Assembly (NCBI GenBank): GCA_021300455.1
Contig: JAJTDP010000010.1
Span: forward strand, 1 to 48,957
Reading direction: 5' to 3'
Length of the DNA: 48,957 nucleotides
Origin: Sediminibacterium sp.
GTDB lineage: Bacteria; Bacteroidota; Bacteroidia; Chitinophagales; Chitinophagaceae
Numbering within the stretch: the stretch's first letter is position 1; every line of letters begins with the position of its first letter. Below, piece by piece: positions 33,548 to 42,254 of the stretch. Made by a program: the position numbers and the translations under genes. The notes beneath the pieces were generated by a model, which was not told the origin of the DNA, made no database searches, and was given only the letters and a program-made list of their open reading frames with translations.

Positions 33548-33757
33548 TTAAGCTTTCGCTTTAGTTGCTTTTTCAGTTTTTACAGCCGCTGCTTTTGGGG
33601 CAGTTGCTTTTTCAGTTTTTACAGCTGCTACTTTAGGTGCAGTTGCTTTTGCGGCAGCCGCTTTAGTGCCTTTGCTAGCCACTTTATGTGGTCTGCTTAC
33701 GCCAAAAGAACCTTTAAATCTTTTTCCTTTAGCTGTTTTTTTATCTCCTCTTCCCAT
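33548..33757 (-). CDS. Small ribosomal subunit protein bTHX with repeat-built basic tail
   Basis: Starts at ATG 33757 (69 residues); the longer in-frame ORF adds a polar leader without merit. MGRGDKKTAKGKRFKGSFGVSRP is the bTHX/Thx signature, a very basic peptide that fits into the 30S head. After residue about 27 the protein continues as an Ala/Lys-rich tail made of a 13-residue repeat (TAPKVAAVKTEKA, then TAPKAAAVKTEKA), encoded by a 39-bp direct repeat. Short bTHX proteins elsewhere stop near residue 30-45, so the tail is an extension. Flanked by terminators on both sides, so it is a one-gene unit. Confidence 0.8.
   Translation of the reverse strand: MGRGDKKTAKGKRFKGSFGVSRPHKVASKGTKAAAAKATAPKVAAVKTEKATAPKAAAVKTEKATKAKA
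33564..33665. repeat. 39-bp direct tandem repeat in the bTHX gene
   Basis: GTTGCTTTTTCAGTTTTTAC recurs at 33564 and 33603 with a period of 39 bp, and a partial third copy begins at 33642 (GTTGCTTTT). The unit is a multiple of three, so copy-number change keeps the reading frame. Confidence 0.8.
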
Positions 33758-33797
33758 ATTCTTGTTTTTTGTTAATTGTTGATTGGACAGCAAAAAT

Positions 33798-33830
33798 AAA
33801 AAAACCCTCGCACATACGAGGGTTTTTTTT
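33798..33830. terminator. Bidirectional terminator between HU and bTHX genes
   Basis: AAACCCTCG (33802-33810) pairs with CGAGGGTTT (33817-33825) around the loop CACATA. A run of A precedes and T residues follow to 33830; on the minus strand it ends the HU transcript. Confidence 0.85.
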
Positions 33831-33866
33831 CAAAATCTTGTAATTAAACGATTTTAGTCACTTAAA

Positions 33867-34136
33867 CTATAATTTACCGCTCAATTCTTTACCTGCTTTG
33901 AATTTTGCAACTTTCTTAGCTTTGATTTTGATAGCAGCACCAGTTTGTGGATTGCGGCCCATACGAGCAGCACGCTTAGAAACTGAGAATGTACCAAATC
34001 CTACTAAAGTTACTTTATCTCCTTTTTTCAAGGCTTTTGTAACTGCTTCGATAAATGCGTCTAAAGCTGCGTTAGCTTGTGTTTTTGCGATCTCTGCATT
34101 GTCAGCAATGTGAGCGATCAATTCTGCTTTGTTCAT
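33867..34136 (-). CDS. HU-family DNA-binding protein
   Basis: Nucleoid-associated histone-like protein that bends DNA. Start at ATG 34136 gives 89 residues, the normal HU size; the longer frame upstream lies in the leader. Typical elements: [15 protein letters not shown] helix, [16 protein letters not shown] saddle and the DNA-binding arm [26 protein letters not shown] with the conserved arm-tip Asn-Pro. Expressed as a single gene from the promoter-like box at 34177-34170 and ended by the hairpin at 33798-33830. Confidence 0.94.
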   Translation of the reverse strand: MNKAELIAHIADNAEIAKTQANAALDAFIEAVTKALKKGDKVTLVGFGTFSVSKRAARMGRNPQTGAAIKIKAKKVAKFKAGKELSGKL

Positions 34137-34169
34137 AGATGTGTTTTTTATAAGTTTGAAACGATGTAA

Positions 34170-34177
34170 CAAATTTA
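34170..34177 (-). promoter_or_regulatory. Candidate -7 box (TAAATTTG) of the HU gene
   Basis: TAAATTTG on the minus strand fits TAnnTTTG and would give a leader of about 27 nt before ATG 34136. No clear TTTG -33 box is seen at the usual distance; the upstream DNA is an A/T tract. Confidence 0.5.
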
Positions 34178-34230
34178 TTGGGTTTTATCAATTGAAAAAA
34201 TATTTTTTTAAAAATGCATTTTTATATATC

Positions 34231-34263
34231 GCTTGAAACCCTTAAATAGTAAGGTTTTCGAGC
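34231..34263. repeat. 14-bp hairpin in the HU / DUF4286 intergenic region
   Basis: GCTTGAAACCCTTA (34231-34244) and TAAGGTTTTCGAGC (34250-34263) pair over 14 positions with one wobble and one mismatch, around the loop AATAG. No T run follows, so it is not a standard terminator. The rest of the 34137-34394 gap shows only the HU promoter box and a TGAAACCCTT copy at 34309. Confidence 0.55.
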
Positions 34264-34394
34264 AAAATCATGCAATTCGTTAGTATACTGTATTCAATGG
34301 AAAACATATGAAACCCTTGCTGACATTGAGTTTCATTGATAATCGGCTGAAATATAGGCCTGCCTTGCGTTTCCGCTATTTAATCTATCCACAT

Positions 34395-34697
34395 TCAATT
34401 AACAATTTGCATTTCAGTGCAAAAGTAGAAGCATTTTTCACCCCAGGCATGCTGTACTTCCTTTAAATGGTCATTTGCCTGTACTTCTTGATAGGCCTGC
34501 CATAGCTCAATGTTGTCACAATAAAGCTGTAAGGTATAAGTAGGTGATTGGTCGGCATTTACTTTAATTTGATAAAATTTATTTTCTGTAAAACTTTGAC
34601 TTGACATTAAGCTAGGAATAAAATTATTTTTCATCCATTCCAACCATTGAAATTCTACAGCTGGATCAATTTGAAAACTAATATTATATACTTTCAT
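34395..34697 (-). CDS. DUF4286 family protein
   Basis: A 100-residue cytoplasmic protein of the DUF4286 family, restricted largely to Bacteroidota and of unknown function. The ferredoxin-like dimeric alpha/beta-barrel look is visible: MKVYNISFQIDPAVEFQWLEWM strand-helix, NKFYQIKVNADQSPTYTLQLY strands, and HLKEVQHAWGEKCFYFCTEMQIV at the end. It begins 17 nt downstream of the exonuclease III stop and is likely cotranscribed. Confidence 0.83.
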   Translation of the reverse strand: MKVYNISFQIDPAVEFQWLEWMKNNFIPSLMSSQSFTENKFYQIKVNADQSPTYTLQLYCDNIELWQAYQEVQANDHLKEVQHAWGEKCFYFCTEMQIVN

Positions 34698-34714
34698 GAA
34701 AATAATTTTATATT

Positions 34715-35482
34715 TTATTTTAATTCTAAAACGATAGGGCAGTGGTCGCTATGTTTTACCATAGGTAGGATGGTGGCGGCTTTAATAGAGTTTCCTAGTG
34801 CCTCTGTAGTGCATAAATAATCAATACGCCATCCTTTATTTTGCAACCGCACACTAGGGAATCTTTGGGTCCACCAAGAATAACCACCGGTGGTGCTAGG
34901 ATTTATTTTTCTATAACTATCTATCCATCCATTTTTTAATAAGCTATCCATCCAAACTCTTTCTTCGGGTAAAAAACCAGAAGAATTTTTATTGCCTTTA
35001 GGATCATGTATATCTATTTCTTGATGGGCAATATTATAGTCGCCTGCAAGAATTATTTTGGGACGTTTCTTTTGAAGCTTTTTTAAATAGGTTTCAAACT
35101 CTTTTAACCATTGGTATTTATAGGTCTGTCTTTCATCGCCACTACTTCCTGATGGGAAATAGGCATTCACAATGCTGAGATCCCCTATATCTACTCTAAT
35201 GACCCTGCCCTCAAAATCGCTCATTTCAAATCCATTGCCAGTTTGCACCAGGTCGGGCTTAATTTTACTAAAAATAGCGACACCACTATAGCCTTTTTTT
35301 TGTGCAGAGAACCAGGATACATGGTAGCCAAGGTCTGTGAATAAACTAAGGTCGATATCGTTTTCACTAGCCTTGGTTTCTTGAACACAAAAAACATCAA
35401 CGGGATATTCTTTTAGCCATTCAATAAGCCCTTTTTTAATAGCGGCTCTAATTCCATTGACATTATAACTTACAATTCGCAT
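34715..35482 (-). CDS. xth: Exodeoxyribonuclease III
   Basis: AP endonuclease and 3'-5' exonuclease of base-excision repair. The 255-residue protein has the full exonuclease/endonuclease/phosphatase fold: YNVNGIRAAIKKG (Asn metal/contact), FCVQETKAS (metal Glu), NAYFPSGSS, GDYNIAHQEIDIHDP (catalytic Asp, Asn), YSWWTQR, RIDYLCTT, and KHSDHCPIVLEL with the terminal Asp-His pair. Downstream neighbour is DUF4286; the upstream gene is an unknown secreted protein 12 nt away. Confidence 0.94.
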   Translation of the reverse strand: MRIVSYNVNGIRAAIKKGLIEWLKEYPVDVFCVQETKASENDIDLSLFTDLGYHVSWFSAQKKGYSGVAIFSKIKPDLVQTGNGFEMSDFEGRVIRVDIGDLSIVNAYFPSGSSGDERQTYKYQWLKEFETYLKKLQKKRPKIILAGDYNIAHQEIDIHDPKGNKNSSGFLPEERVWMDSLLKNGWIDSYRKINPSTTGGYSWWTQRFPSVRLQNKGWRIDYLCTTEALGNSIKAATILPMVKHSDHCPIVLELK

Positions 35483-35494
35483 GCAATAGTTTGT

Positions 35495-36883
35495 TTATCC
35501 AGGTTGTTGAAATATTTCCGCATAAGCAATAAGTAATAATAAGTTTTCTAAGGCAGGTAAATTATTTCTTTTTTCTACCATTTGAAGGGGTTTTTTATTT
35601 CCACTAATGGCCATTACCATTTGTTTATCTATAAGGATTGTAGTAATATTATTTTCATAATTCAGTTGAATCACAAAATCATGATTCATTGATTTGCCGC
35701 TAATAACTCTTGTATGCGTGATAGATTGTTTTGTAAAAATGGTACCTAAGTTGGCTGTTTTGCTAGAGTCATACCCATTGTATACAATGTCAGGGTAATA
35801 AAATTTATTCTCTTCTTTAACAAAGTCTTTAACGCTAAAATTACCAATACTATCCTTGTCTTGAAAAATACGATGTATGACTTCAGGTAAAAATTGAATA
35901 GCCAATTTAGGACTACTATTATCCCCTACTACCGGCTCGCTATTAAATTCAATATAGGACTCTAAAGTATAATCGATATTATTTTGAATATCTCTAAGGG
36001 GCTGCATAACTTGGTAGTATTCATTTCTATTGAAATAAGGTCTTGTTTTTCTAATGAGTTCTACTAAGTCTTTATAGGGATTGGTTTCAGATCTATCTTT
36101 ATTATTTATTTTTTTTAAAACAGCGGGCGGTACTCTTAAAGCATGTTGACCTGCATTATCTTCAAAAGAAATGAACTTCTTTGTAGTATCAAATAGTACT
36201 CTGGGCATATTGTGCACAAAGGGCATCCAGTAATTATCTGTGGCATAGGCCGCAGGTACTTTGACATTGATAAAATCAATTTCGTCTCCCGCCGCATCCA
36301 AATAGTTCATAGCCTTTGCAATGGTATAGTATAATAAACTAGGCATAGTAGGGGAGGACTTAATAGTATACCCTAGCCCTATAGATTCAACAGGAGTAAA
36401 GCCCAACATAATTGTTTTTTGAAAAACACGCTCTTTTTTTAAATTAAAAATTGAACAAGCAATAAACCATACTGAATGGATACTGTCTTTCTCCCTTTCT
36501 GATAATTTGACTAAATCATTTTTATATGCAAATTCAGGGTCCATCTCATATATTTCTATATAAGCGTGATAAGGAATAGTAAGGCTATTAGACCAATCAA
36601 TTTTTATTTTACCAGTTTGATTTAGTTTAGTAAGTGCATTTGTAGTGGTGACATAGCCTTTATCTCTTTGCATTTTTAAAGTAACAAAAAGACTAGAGTC
36701 TAAGCTTTCTAAAATAGGACTGATATTCGCTGGAATTTTCCAGTAACTAGCCGATGGGTTTAAGTAAGAATAGGCTTGAATTTGTTCCACTACCACTGTT
36801 GGGGCAGGTGCATTTTGAGACCATCCTTGAAAGGAGAAAACTAATGTAAACAATAGAAATTTAGTAACGATCAAGCGCTTCAT
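35495..36883 (-). CDS. Secreted protein of unknown function, 462 residues
   Basis: No family recognised. ATG 36883 begins a convincing signal peptide (MKRLIVTKFLLFTLVFSFQGWSQ); the 18 residues of the longer frame are not needed. The mature protein is rich in Asp, Asn and Tyr, with no repeats, membrane spans or Cys-rich region. It has mixed alpha/beta stretches (SLLYYTIAKAMNYLDAAGDEIDF; VKDFVKEENKFYYPDIVYNGYDS) and ends in a hydrophobic helix (ALENLLLLIAYAEIFQQ). It is likely periplasmic. The stop is 12 nt before xth and it is divergent from the LOG gene, so it is a plausible first gene of a small operon. Confidence 0.72.
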   Translation of the reverse strand: MKRLIVTKFLLFTLVFSFQGWSQNAPAPTVVVEQIQAYSYLNPSASYWKIPANISPILESLDSSLFVTLKMQRDKGYVTTTNALTKLNQTGKIKIDWSNSLTIPYHAYIEIYEMDPEFAYKNDLVKLSEREKDSIHSVWFIACSIFNLKKERVFQKTIMLGFTPVESIGLGYTIKSSPTMPSLLYYTIAKAMNYLDAAGDEIDFINVKVPAAYATDNYWMPFVHNMPRVLFDTTKKFISFEDNAGQHALRVPPAVLKKINNKDRSETNPYKDLVELIRKTRPYFNRNEYYQVMQPLRDIQNNIDYTLESYIEFNSEPVVGDNSSPKLAIQFLPEVIHRIFQDKDSIGNFSVKDFVKEENKFYYPDIVYNGYDSSKTANLGTIFTKQSITHTRVISGKSMNHDFVIQLNYENNITTILIDKQMVMAISGNKKPLQMVEKRNNLPALENLLLLIAYAEIFQQPG

Positions 36884-36987
36884 AAGTCGTATAAAATGAT
36901 AGGTCAAATTTAGTTCATTTATAGTACTATGCTTCAATATTTATTCTAACTTCAATCAGCAGATTTGTTAAAATATTCAAAGCAGCC

Positions 36988-37725
36988 ATGAAACCAATAG
37001 AAAAGCAGAGAATTATTCCAGCCTTTAAGCAGTATGACTTAGAAGGGCCTAAGCCCAGGGTGAATGAATTTTTATTTGCCTTTAAAATTTTTATTCAATT
37101 TATTAAAGGCTTTAGAACTTTAAACTTTCTGGGGCCCTGTATTACTGTTTTTGGTTCGGCAAGATTTGATGAGAACCACATGTACTATAAAATGGCAAGA
37201 GAGGTTGGAAAAAAAATAGCTGAACTAGGTTTTACCACAATGACAGGAGGCGGTCCGGGTATTATGGAAGCCGCCAATAGAGGGGCTTTTGAAAACGGCG
37301 GAGCCTCTGTTGGTTGTAATATTAAACTGCCTTTTGAACAAGCGCCGAACCCCTACACGCAAACATCTATTACTTTTAGTTATTTTTTTATTAGAAAAGT
37401 ACTACTTGTAAAATATTCTTATGCTTTTATAATTATGCCTGGAGGCTTTGGTACACAAGATGAATTTTTTGAAACCTTAACCTTGGCCCAAACTAAGGTC
37501 ATCAACGATTTTCCTATTGTGGTGATGGGCAAAGAATATTACGAACCTTTTCATCAGTGGATGGATTATATGATTGCAGAAGGCACTATTGCTGCAGAAG
37601 ATAGAAAATTTATGATATTCACCGATAGTGTAGACGAGGCCATGGAACATATAAGTAAATATGTAAACAAGAATTACAAAGTCAAACCACGCAAACGTTT
37701 ATGGTGGCTGTTTGAAAAAAATTAA
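36988..37725 (+). CDS. LOG-family protein (TIGR00730, Rossmann fold)
   Basis: A 245-residue member of the lysine-decarboxylase-like LOG family; active members hydrolyse nucleoside 5'-monophosphates to free base and ribose 5-phosphate, and plant-type members release cytokinin. The signatures GGGPGIMEAANRGAFENGGASVG and PGGFGTQDEFFETLTLAQT carry the Arg and Glu used in catalysis. The ~45-residue N-terminal extension before the fold and the basic tail KPRKRLWWLFEKN are as in the long bacterial group. Single gene, convergent with metH. Confidence 0.87.
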   Translation: MKPIEKQRIIPAFKQYDLEGPKPRVNEFLFAFKIFIQFIKGFRTLNFLGPCITVFGSARFDENHMYYKMAREVGKKIAELGFTTMTGGGPGIMEAANRGAFENGGASVGCNIKLPFEQAPNPYTQTSITFSYFFIRKVLLVKYSYAFIIMPGGFGTQDEFFETLTLAQTKVINDFPIVVMGKEYYEPFHQWMDYMIAEGTIAAEDRKFMIFTDSVDEAMEHISKYVNKNYKVKPRKRLWWLFEKN

Positions 37726-37737
37726 CTAAAAAACTTT

Positions 37738-40449
37738 TTAGTCAATCACCGGCTGTAACCATCTGGTGATATATTCTAATGGTTTACCCTTTCTTTTGGT
37801 GTAATCTAATACTTGGTCCTGACTAATTTTACCTAATCCAAAATATTGACTTTGTGGATTCGCAAAATACCAACCACAAACACTAGAGGCTGGATACATG
37901 GCTAAACTTTCTGTTAAACTAATACCCGTATTTTTTTCTGCGTCTAATAAATTAAACAAAGTATATTTTTCGGTATGATCTGGACAAGCAGGATAACCTG
38001 GTGCAGGACGAATACCTACATACTGCTCACTAATTAAAGACTCATTGTTTAAAGTCTCATCTGCTGCATAGCCCCAATATTCTTTTCTCGTTTTAGCGTG
38101 TAAGTATTCTGCAAAGGCTTCTGCTAATCTATCGGCTAAGGCTTGCAAAATAATTTTATTGTAGTCGTCTAAGTTTTCTTCAAACTGCTTGATATGTTTT
38201 TCAATACCATGAATGGTGACTGCAAAGGCACCTATAAAATCTTTTTTATTTTCTGAGCTTGGGCAAATAAAATCGGCCAATGAATAATTGGGTTGACCCA
38301 CTGTTTTTTTAGCTTGCTGTCTTAGATAATGTAAGGCTATTTTTTCATTTCCATTTTCTACCAATACATCATCGTTATGGGAACTAGCTGGCCAGAAGCC
38401 AATGGCTCCTTTGGCTGTTAGCCATTTTTCTTCAACAATTTGCTTTAATAATTTTTGCGCATCGGCATATAATTTTGTAGCTACTTCTCCTACTACCGAA
38501 TCTGTTAAAATAGCAGGGAAATTACCATGTAATTCCCAAGCAATGAAAAAGGGTTTCCAATCGATATAGTCTACAAGTACCGATAAGTCGTTTATTTCAA
38601 TGGCTTTATTGCCCGTAAAACTAGGCGCTACCACTTTAAAATTTTCCCAATCAATGATGGCTTTATTTTCTAAAGCATCCGCATAGCTAAGTGATTGCTT
38701 GGTTGTTTTTTTATTGTCAAAATCGGACTTTAATCCTGCATAGGATTTTTCTAATTCTAATAAGAAAGGGGCTTTCTGGTCTTTATTTAATAAAGAACCT
38801 GCCACCGTTACACTTCTGGAAGCGTCTAATACATGTATGACACCATCTCCATATTCTGGTGCAATTTTTACGGCAGTATGCATACGAGAAGTAGTAGCAC
38901 CTCCAATCATAAGTGGAATAGTCATTCCTCTACGTTTCATTTCTTTAGCGATATAGACCATCTCATCTAAAGAAGGTGTAATAAGTCCGCTGAGTCCAAT
39001 AATATCTACCTCCTGCTTTTGCGCTTCTGTTAAAATTTTGTCAGCAGCGACCATCACCCCTAAATCAATAATTTCATATCCATTACAACCGAGTACCACA
39101 CCCACAATATTTTTTCCAATATCATGCACATCCCCTTTCACAGTGGCTAATAATATTTTAGCAGGTCCCTTGCTCGCGCCATTTGGGTTGATAGAGGCTA
39201 ATTTTTTTCTTTCTTTCTCTGCTTCAATATAGGGTGTTAACACCGCCACACTTTTTTTCATCACCCTTGCACTTTTTACTACCTGCGGTAAAAACATTTT
39301 TCCTGCACCAAATAAATCACCCACTTGGTTCATGCCTGCCATGAGTGGCCCCTCAATGACTTCTAAGGGTTCGCTGTATTGTAATCTTGCTTCTTCTGTA
39401 TCGGCGTCAATAAAATCGGTAATACCATTAATTAAAGAATGCGCTAATCTTTCTTCTACGGTGCCTTCTCTCCATGCAGCACTCTTCACTTCTACTTTAC
39501 CTTTTGCTTTTACAGTATCGGCATATTCAATCAAGGCTTCAGTGGCTTCGTTGTTGTCGTTATTTCTATTGAGAATTACATCTTCGCATAAGTTTCTTAA
39601 AGTAGGTTCAATTTCATCATAGACTTCTAATTGACCAGCATTCACAATACCCATATCCATACCCGCTTTAACAGCATGGAATAAAAATACAGCATGAATG
39701 GATTCACGCACTGCATCATTACCTCTAAAAGAAAAAGATACATTCGATACACCCCCACTCACTTTAGCAAGCGGCATTTTTTCTTTAATAACACGAGTAG
39801 CTTCAATAAAATCTACAGCATAATTATTATGCTCTTCAATACCGGTGGCCACTGCAAAAATATTGGGATCGAAAATAATATCTTGAGGATCAAATCCTAC
39901 TTGCTCCACTAAAATTTTATAAGCGCGGGAACAAATTTCAATTTTACGGTCCTTGGTATCGGCTTGTCCTTTTTCATCAAAGGCCATTACAATGACTGCT
40001 GCCCCAAAGGCTTTACAAATATAGGCTTGCTCAATAAATTTAGCTTCTCCTTCCTTCATGGAAATAGAATTCACAATACATTTTCCTTGCACACATTTTA
40101 AACCCGCTTCTATAATTTCAAATTTAGAACTATCAATCATGATAGGTATCTTGGCAATATCTGGTTCGCTTTGAATTAAGTTTAAAAAAGTAGTCATGGC
40201 AGTAACCCCTTCTAATAAGGCGTCGTCCATGTTTACATCAATAATTTGCGCACCGCTTTCTACCTGACCTCTAGCTACTGATAAAGCTTCTTCGTATTTA
40301 TTTTCTTTAATCAGCCTTGCAAATTTCTTAGAACCTGTTACATTGGTTCTTTCACCTACGTTGACAAAATTAGTTTCAGGACGAATAATTAAAGGTTCTA
40401 ATCCGGCTAATCTTAAATAAGGTTTAATATGTATTATTTCTTCGCTCAT
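37738..40449 (-). CDS. metH: Methionine synthase, folate/cobalamin/activation part
   Basis: C-terminal three modules of cobalamin-dependent methionine synthase in one 903-residue protein. The pterin-binding TIM barrel (residues about 1-290) has [25 protein letters not shown] and MIDSSKFE; the cap and B12-binding Rossmann module (about 310-570) has the lower-ligand His442 in [12 protein letters not shown] and GGATTSRMH; the SAM-binding activation domain (about 585-903) has [15 protein letters not shown] and [15 protein letters not shown]. The homocysteine-binding domain is encoded by the gene 3 nt upstream, so a working enzyme requires both products. The split is known in other Bacteroidota. 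Confidence 0.93.
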   Translation of the reverse strand: MSEEIIHIKPYLRLAGLEPLIIRPETNFVNVGERTNVTGSKKFARLIKENKYEEALSVARGQVESGAQIIDVNMDDALLEGVTAMTTFLNLIQSEPDIAKIPIMIDSSKFEIIEAGLKCVQGKCIVNSISMKEGEAKFIEQAYICKAFGAAVIVMAFDEKGQADTKDRKIEICSRAYKILVEQVGFDPQDIIFDPNIFAVATGIEEHNNYAVDFIEATRVIKEKMPLAKVSGGVSNVSFSFRGNDAVRESIHAVFLFHAVKAGMDMGIVNAGQLEVYDEIEPTLRNLCEDVILNRNNDNNEATEALIEYADTVKAKGKVEVKSAAWREGTVEERLAHSLINGITDFIDADTEEARLQYSEPLEVIEGPLMAGMNQVGDLFGAGKMFLPQVVKSARVMKKSVAVLTPYIEAEKERKKLASINPNGASKGPAKILLATVKGDVHDIGKNIVGVVLGCNGYEIIDLGVMVAADKILTEAQKQEVDIIGLSGLITPSLDEMVYIAKEMKRRGMTIPLMIGGATTSRMHTAVKIAPEYGDGVIHVLDASRSVTVAGSLLNKDQKAPFLLELEKSYAGLKSDFDNKKTTKQSLSYADALENKAIIDWENFKVVAPSFTGNKAIEINDLSVLVDYIDWKPFFIAWELHGNFPAILTDSVVGEVATKLYADAQKLLKQIVEEKWLTAKGAIGFWPASSHNDDVLVENGNEKIALHYLRQQAKKTVGQPNYSLADFICPSSENKKDFIGAFAVTIHGIEKHIKQFEENLDDYNKIILQALADRLAEAFAEYLHAKTRKEYWGYAADETLNNESLISEQYVGIRPAPGYPACPDHTEKYTLFNLLDAEKNTGISLTESLAMYPASSVCGWYFANPQSQYFGLGKISQDQVLDYTKRKGKPLEYITRWLQPVID

Positions 40450-40452
40450 AAT

Positions 40453-41466
40453 TTAAATAGTTGGGTCTAAAATAGGTAGCGTGCGGGGTGTAATATTTTT
40501 TACATTATCTGCTATATGTTTGATATGATCTGGGGTGGTGCCGCAACAGCCCCCTACAATATTGACAAATTTATTTTTAGCCCACTCTTCAATAAAGTGT
40601 GCTGTTTCATGTGGCTGCTCATCGTACTCACCCATCGCATTGGGTAACCCTGCATTGGGATAGGCCGATGTATAACAACTGGCTATTTGTGAAAGCTCTT
40701 CAATATGACTTCTCATTTCTTGTGCCCCTAAAGCACAGTTTAAACCAACACTTAAAGGTTTGGCATGTTCTACAGAAGTATAAAATGCGGATAAGGTTTG
40801 ACCACTTAAAGTTCTACCCGATGCATCGGTGATCGTACCACTAATCATCATAGGTAATTCAGGCTTGCCTTCTTTTCTAAAATATTCTTTCACTGCGAAT
40901 ATGGCGGCCTTTGCATTTAAGGTATCAAAAATAGTTTCAATTAAAATGATATCTACGCCACCATCCACCAGCCCACGTATTTGTTCGGTATAGGCTACTA
41001 CTACTTCATCAAAAGTAACAGCGCGAAAACCTGGATTATTTACATCTGGCGATAAACTTAAAGTTTTATTTAAAGGTCCAATAGCACCTGCAATATATTT
41101 TTCTGTTGCGTTAGGGTGTTTTGATTTGTATTGACTAATAGCTTCCTTTGCACATTTAGCAGCGGCTACATTTAATTCATAAGCCAATGATTGCATATCA
41201 TAATCGGCCATGGCAATAGATGTGCTACTGAAAGTATTGGTTTCAACAATATCGGCACCTGCTTCTAAATATTGCAAATGAATACCCGTAACAATAGCGG
41301 GCTGTGTAATGCATAATAAATCGTTATTGCCTTTAAGGTCTGAATGCCAGTCCGCAAATCTTGTGCCGCGGTAATCGGCCTCCGTTAATTTATGGCGCTG
41401 AATCATAGTGCCCATGGCACCATCAATAACCAAAATTCTTTTTTTGAGTGTCTCTTGAATTGACAT
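40453..41466 (-). CDS. metH: Methionine synthase, homocysteine-binding (S-methyltransferase) part
   Basis: A 337-residue barrel that binds homocysteine through zinc. Start at ATG 41466 ([23 protein letters not shown]); upstream in-frame codons continue into the leader but have no useful start. Zinc-ligand Cys are in [13 protein letters not shown] and the pair Cys307-Cys308 in [27 protein letters not shown] is the conserved opening of the Hcy-binding fold. Its stop is 3 nt before the second metH gene. The protein would be a betaine- or SAM-type homocysteine methyltransferase if alone, but the neighbour makes it the first module of MetH. Probably controlled by the riboswitch-like leader 41507-41608. 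Confidence 0.92.
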   Translation of the reverse strand: MSIQETLKKRILVIDGAMGTMIQRHKLTEADYRGTRFADWHSDLKGNNDLLCITQPAIVTGIHLQYLEAGADIVETNTFSSTSIAMADYDMQSLAYELNVAAAKCAKEAISQYKSKHPNATEKYIAGAIGPLNKTLSLSPDVNNPGFRAVTFDEVVVAYTEQIRGLVDGGVDIILIETIFDTLNAKAAIFAVKEYFRKEGKPELPMMISGTITDASGRTLSGQTLSAFYTSVEHAKPLSVGLNCALGAQEMRSHIEELSQIASCYTSAYPNAGLPNAMGEYDEQPHETAHFIEEWAKNKFVNIVGGCCGTTPDHIKHIADNVKNITPRTLPILDPTI

Positions 41467-41506
41467 AAATAAATTTTTATGCATGTATCCAAAAGAAAAT
41501 AGAACA

Positions 41507-41608
41507 ACTAATAATACTATTAAATAGTGGGGGGTGTAAATAGTATCGTTTATTAGTTCTTTTTTTTCCTTTCGGGAAGCAGGTTGAACAATAAACAAAT
41601 CCGCCTGC
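41507..41608 (-). promoter_or_regulatory. Putative SAM-II-like riboswitch (H-type pseudoknot) in the metH leader
   Basis: On the minus strand P1 pairs GCAGG (41608-41604) with CCTGC (41583-41579). The P1 loop has GTTTATT (41596-41590), exactly complementary to AATAAAC (41554-41548), forming an H-type pseudoknot. A small hairpin, TTCC/GGAA with loop CGAAA (41578-41566), sits in the linker. Such architecture resembles SAM-II riboswitches, especially the long-loop variant reported in Bacteroidota. Downstream, ACTAATA and ATACTATT (41557-41551, 41546-41539) pair with AATAGTAT and TATTAGT (41521-41507), a hairpin that shares AATA with the pseudoknot and precedes a T-rich stretch, a possible expression platform. 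Confidence 0.6.
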
Positions 41609-41617
41609 AATGCGTTG

Positions 41618-41649
41618 CAAAGTTAATACACTATTAGTTTCTAGCCAAA
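41618..41649 (-). promoter_or_regulatory. Bacteroidota-type promoter for metH
   Basis: TTTG (41649-41646) and TAACTTTG (41625-41618) are separated by 20 nt, a good match to the -33 TTTG and -7 TAnnTTTG elements of this phylum. Transcription would start near 41611, immediately before the pseudoknot. Confidence 0.68.
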
Positions 41650-41678
41650 TAAAGCCGTTTTTATGCTAAAATGCTTGC

Positions 41679-42209
41679 TTAAAGTAAGGCAGCACTAATA
41701 TCGATATTGATTTTATCGGCTACCATTTTAATTAAAATACCACCAATTTTAAAGTCCTTTAGAGTCACCGTAAACTTTGCAGTGGCGATGGGTTGGCCGT
41801 TTTTAATTTCTATCAATCCACTCGTTTGCATGGCTTTATTCACTCCATGTACTTGCATAGTGCCTTTAACCGTGATAGGGTACTTGCCATCCTTGGTAAA
41901 ATTAACAGTAGAAAAATTAGTGATTTTGCCATTAAAAAAGGCACGAGGGAATTGATCGCTTTCTAAATATTCTTCATTAAAATGTTTTTGCATGCCTTCC
42001 ATCTCAAATGTAAAGTCTTTGATAAGCATGATGAAACTCAAATCACCATTGGATTGTAGACGACAAACTGCATTTTTATTTACGGCATCAATATCGCTAT
42101 CGTCGACTGCTATAAAATGTACTTCTGCCTTGGTCGTACTATAATTTTTTTGAGCCACCAAGGGGCTGCTTACTAGAATGGCGAATAAAAAAATGAATAG
42201 AATTCTCAT
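41679..42209 (-). CDS. Exported YceI-family protein
   Basis: A 176-residue lipocalin-like protein of the YceI family, which binds isoprenoid or other hydrophobic molecules in the periplasm. I choose ATG 42209 because it begins the signal peptide MRILFIFLFAILVSSPLVAQ; ten extra residues in the longer frame would precede it. Features: KAEVHFIAVDDSDIDAVNKNA, an EYLESDQFPRAFFNGKI segment, the VKGTMQVHGVNKAM strand typical of YceI, and AKFTVTLKDFKIGG near the end. Its upstream neighbour recR is 45 nt away. Confidence 0.86.
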   Translation of the reverse strand: MRILFIFLFAILVSSPLVAQKNYSTTKAEVHFIAVDDSDIDAVNKNAVCRLQSNGDLSFIMLIKDFTFEMEGMQKHFNEEYLESDQFPRAFFNGKITNFSTVNFTKDGKYPITVKGTMQVHGVNKAMQTSGLIEIKNGQPIATAKFTVTLKDFKIGGILIKMVADKINIDISAALL

Positions 42210-42254
42210 ACTTAATGTTTGAACATCAAAATTATACAATTCGGTTGAATTTGC

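Noticed and set aside
33524-33775. Plus-strand Cys/Ser/Phe-rich ORF
   Set aside because: It is antisense to the bTHX gene and its composition reflects the complementary repeats.
34308-34466. Plus-strand 52-codon ORF
   Set aside because: It has no family resemblance and its second half is antisense to DUF4286.
41548-41608. S-box (SAM-I) or cobalamin riboswitch
   Set aside because: The four-way junction and B12-box consensus sequences are absent; the structure seen is a compact H-type pseudoknot.
41467-41610. N-terminal extension of the homocysteine-binding MetH protein to a TTG start
   Set aside because: It overlaps the pseudoknot leader, and [11 protein letters not shown] at 41466 is where homologous proteins begin.
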